Assembly: GCA_020722815.1 (NCBI GenBank)
Contig: DYKB01000059.1
Location: 1 to 45,052 of the forward strand
Length of the DNA stretch: 45,052 bases
Source of the DNA: Caldithrix sp.
GTDB taxonomy: Bacteria > Zhuqueibacterota > Zhuqueibacteria > Thermofontimicrobiales > Sulfurfontimicrobiaceae
Direction: 5' to 3'
The notes below the pieces were generated by a model that made no database searches, was not told the DNA's origin, and saw only the letters and a list, made by a program, of their open reading frames with translations. The translations under genes were made by a program, and so were the position numbers. Shown here in pieces: positions 42,316 to 45,052 of this stretch (positions are counted from its first letter, which is position 1; each line of letters opens with the position of its first letter).

Positions 42316-44805
42316 TCAATTTTCCCGCAACAATTGCCTCGCTGCCAGCACCAAAAACATAAAATTAGAGGCGCCACCACCAATGACATATTCGGTTTGC
42401 TGCCACAGAAACGGAAATTCCTTCAGTTCGGGCAGATCGGGTCGAATTAACGCTGTTCCCGAAATAACGCCCCCCGGAATGTAAGACCAATCCGCCCGGT
42501 TTGCGCCATAAGCAATCGTGGCCGATTTGCTCCCCACACCGGAAGCAAAAGAGGCAGTATTTTCACCAGGATGACATCCCAGCATAAAATTCAGGGCATT
42601 GAGCATATATTCTTTCGAAATAATATCCGGAAAAGCGAGATGCAGATAGTACTGTTCCACGCCAAATCGCTGGATATTCCAGCCCGGTCCCCAGATTTGC
42701 GGACGATAGGGCACGCCGAACGGATTTGCTTTGACTTCATCTTCAATTCTGCTGGCATAGCTACGGATGGCGTCATGAACTGTCTGGCTAAACGCTTTAT
42801 CATTGATAAGCGGCAGAACGCGTCCCAACAACCAGCCGTTTCGCCAGGCAGAACGCGGGATTTCAGGTGACATGGATTTCAGGTACTCTTTATATTCTGA
42901 TTTCTCTGTCGTCAGGATTAATTCAGCTAACGCGTCGATTTTCTGGAATGAGAGTCGATCCACATCTTTATTTTTTTTCCATAACGCCTCGGCCACGTTA
43001 AGGCATTCAGTCGCCAGATTCTTATCATATTTTTGTAAAACACGCGCGGCAGCCGCCAGACAACCAGCCACACTCAGTTCCCGTCCTGGATTTTCTTCGG
43101 TAAAAACCCAGCGATCATCCGGCTTTCCAATATTTTTTCCGCTTTCGTGTTTCGCTGAATTTTCGATTTTGTTATCCGTCATGGTAGCGCCATCACCCAA
43201 AAGTACATATTGACGTAAATCTGAACAGATAATGCCGCGATACAGGCGTCCCAGGCTTTTGTACCCGGCCAAAATGGTCAAAACGCCGTGTTCGATCTGT
43301 TGCAGAATGTCCGGCTTGCCGTCCGGCCGATGCAGTTCGACGAGTTTTTTAGCCTGATCAATCGTCGTTTCATCATAATCGATCTGAAAAGCTTCATAAA
43401 TCATGGCCAGAACACGGACGGTGCCACCCTGCGATTCCACCCGGAGATCGTAATCGCCAGCATCATGCCATCCGCCCACATTCAATCCCGGCACCGGGTC
43501 AAGTCCTTTATACTTTGTGAGGGTTGAACTCCCCTGCAGATACCCGTCGAAGTGATTCGTATTGGGGGGTGCCATCCGGACATCATCGTTATGACACAGC
43601 CCATGCCAAACGCGATACCGATCATTGACCCGTACATGACACATCTGCACCGGCAGAAAATAATCCAGTGTCGGCTGCCAGACGTGCCGATCGAAAATAT
43701 CATTGTCGATTTTAAACGGTTCGGTTTTGCTCTCACGATAGGTGATACGGTACATTCCTGGTTCCCGAATTTTTGAAAAATCAAGCCGGAAATAGAGATA
43801 GCGCAGGAATTTTCCCCAGGATTCCGGTTTTTGCGATAAAACCGTCTCCAATTGACCATCGGGCAGGATACGTTTTAAGTATGCGACCTGTTCACCTTTC
43901 TCCCTTTGATCGCATTCAATGACGGCAATTTTTGATTGCTGCGGGAAATAACCAACCTGCGAGACATGAATGACCGGCTGATAGGTCCAATCCGGTAAGA
44001 CATGGGGCGTGATCGTCAGTTCCACCGCATTTTGCGTGCTCGCTTCGGTGATGGGTGCCCGAACGATGAACCAGCCATTATTATGCAATGCCCGGCCATC
44101 AATTAACTGCAATTGAGCTTTCTGAGAGAGAATTGTCATCCGCTGAAGTTCACATTCGGGCGCAATGACCAGTTTTTTCCCTTCAGCCAGCGGTTGATTT
44201 TCCAGTTCACCATTCTCCCGGCGAATCATGGGGCCATTCAATTGCCGGGGAAAAATTCCAGTCATCCCATCCATATTAAATGTTTTGCCAAATAAAATCG
44301 CCGGAAAAAATTCCAGATTGAAGCCAACCTTGCCCAGCCATTCTGCCGGCAGTGGTTTTTCCAGATCGATCATAATTCGCACAGAATTGCCTTCGGCTTG
44401 TACCCTGATCCAGTACTGAATATTTAAATCAGGATAATCAATCGGATTAAAACCTTTTCGATTTCGAGCTGAATCGGGGTAGGTGCAGGAGAGGCTCACC
44501 AGCTGATTTTTTGCATCGACGACCCGCTGGCCAACCTTTGGGACTAGCTGCCACTGTCCCGGCGCCGCTTCCAGCCGTAAATCACCATTTGACGCCACCC
44601 GGACGCCGTGTTGAATTATTGTTACCCCGCCCTGATGACCCTCCGGATAGTTATCATGAAAAAGCATGACATTCAGGCCGGGCATTTCAAAATATTCCTG
44701 ATCATTGAGGGTCAGTTTGTTTTGTTGGGCAAATGTTGAGAATACAAATCCAATTAATGATAAAAGCACAAATGGTGATTTTCTAAGATTTTCGATTTGA
44801 TACAT
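42316..44805 (-). CDS. Glycoside hydrolase family 9 protein with N-terminal beta-domain
   Basis: An 829-aa secreted protein: signal peptide (about 1-26), a long N-terminal beta-rich region (about 30-275), an immunoglobulin-like CelD_N module (about 277-370, with VSQVGYFPQQSKIAVIE), and a GH9 (alpha/alpha)6 catalytic domain (about 375-829). The catalytic base pair is D448 and D451 in GGWHDAGDYD; the likely acid is E805 in TEYVIGGG. The SGVGSKSA stretch corresponds to the GH9 signature region. Activity on beta-1,4-glucans (cellulase/endoglucanase or exo-glucosaminidase type) is likely, but the family includes several substrates. No strong Shine-Dalgarno is seen before the ATG. Confidence 0.88.
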   Translation of the reverse strand: MYQIENLRKSPFVLLSLIGFVFSTFAQQNKLTLNDQEYFEMPGLNVMLFHDNYPEGHQGGVTIIQHGVRVASNGDLRLEAAPGQWQLVPKVGQRVVDAKNQLVSLSCTYPDSARNRKGFNPIDYPDLNIQYWIRVQAEGNSVRIMIDLEKPLPAEWLGKVGFNLEFFPAILFGKTFNMDGMTGIFPRQLNGPMIRRENGELENQPLAEGKKLVIAPECELQRMTILSQKAQLQLIDGRALHNNGWFIVRAPITEASTQNAVELTITPHVLPDWTYQPVIHVSQVGYFPQQSKIAVIECDQREKGEQVAYLKRILPDGQLETVLSQKPESWGKFLRYLYFRLDFSKIREPGMYRITYRESKTEPFKIDNDIFDRHVWQPTLDYFLPVQMCHVRVNDRYRVWHGLCHNDDVRMAPPNTNHFDGYLQGSSTLTKYKGLDPVPGLNVGGWHDAGDYDLRVESQGGTVRVLAMIYEAFQIDYDETTIDQAKKLVELHRPDGKPDILQQIEHGVLTILAGYKSLGRLYRGIICSDLRQYVLLGDGATMTDNKIENSAKHESGKNIGKPDDRWVFTEENPGRELSVAGCLAAAARVLQKYDKNLATECLNVAEALWKKNKDVDRLSFQKIDALAELILTTEKSEYKEYLKSMSPEIPRSAWRNGWLLGRVLPLINDKAFSQTVHDAIRSYASRIEDEVKANPFGVPYRPQIWGPGWNIQRFGVEQYYLHLAFPDIISKEYMLNALNFMLGCHPGENTASFASGVGSKSATIAYGANRADWSYIPGGVISGTALIRPDLPELKEFPFLWQQTEYVIGGGASNFMFLVLAARQLLREN

Positions 44806-45052
44806 TTGAGCCGCATTTCTTTACAATGTGTTATTTATGATAATTCATCTATATTACCAGGAAATCGGATGTTTCTTCGATTCGGGCAATTATACCATCT
44901 GTCATACCAGGTGCAATGTGTTTTTTCGACAAAATTTTAATACCCCATTTTTTGAAGGAAAAATCTTGTGTCTCTGACAGTGATTTAAACAAATTTTGTA
45001 ACCGATCACCGGGTGAAAACAAACAATTTTCATTTTTTGTGTCCAGGGCAGC

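Noticed and set aside
1..45052. CRISPR array, tRNA, rRNA or phage genes
   Set aside because: No regularly spaced repeats, no cloverleaf or rRNA signature, and no integrase, capsid or transposase frames were seen on either strand.

Overview
The window is AT-rich bacterial chromosome, most likely from an uncultured member of the Fibrobacterota-Chlorobi-Bacteroidota (FCB) group. A Calditrichota or KSB1-like lineage is my inference, not proven. The pointers are a PorX-type REC-PglZ regulator, a TonB-dependent receptor with a carboxypeptidase-regulatory-like N-terminus, a LytS/YehU plus LytTR pair, MacB-type permeases with an RND-type adaptor, a TPR/Peripla_BP_6 fusion, and many short dispersed inverted repeats between genes. 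No phage, IS transposase, CRISPR array, rRNA or tRNA was seen. Layout: (1) 350-2578, an NfeD protease and slipin pair behind a possible 25-residue leader ORF. (2) 2628-7746, minus strand: a secreted protein, a zinc-ribbon membrane protein, a DUF985 cupin, a gluconate 5-dehydrogenase-like SDR, a GntP permease missing its N-terminal half, and an LctP-type lactate permease. (3) 7933-12160, a gene graveyard: a CBM-like protein back to back with a truncated and frameshifted creD, an attC-like palindrome, a decayed VapBC-like pair, duplicated fragments of neighbouring genes, one intact RHH/RelE toxin-antitoxin pair, and a DHCW-cupin pseudogene. (4) 12179-23099, minus-strand housekeeping block: a TPR/periplasmic-binding protein, glmS, guaA, surE, accD, rimI, tsaB, tsaE and porX. 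The last four (porX-tsaE-tsaB-rimI) are packed without gaps. (5) 23528-25942, plus strand: a BlaI-family repressor with its own promoter and operator dyad, a damaged BlaR1/M56 remnant, an M23 peptidase, and an orphan STAS protein with a textbook promoter and a terminator. (6) 26048-31273: an ABC-2-like membrane protein, a flavin reductase, and a MacA-like adaptor with two MacB-type permeases but no ATPase. (7) 31463-33915: a SirB1-like transglutaminase/TPR protein and a hypB pseudogene. (8) 33938-44805, minus strand: a sialidase-like BNR protein downstream of a LytS/LytTR two-component pair, a TPR lipoprotein-like protein, a TonB-dependent receptor, a type II asparaginase and a GH9 glycosidase. 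The last block suggests secreted polymer degradation and uptake. The most unusual content is the decay zone at 8.5-12.2 kb and the nested inverted-repeat elements, one of which interrupts a duplicated antitoxin. I found no clear undescribed defence or metabolic system. The best candidates for follow-up are the porX-tsaEB-rimI linkage, the attC-like site, the nested repeat element family and the nfeD leader.
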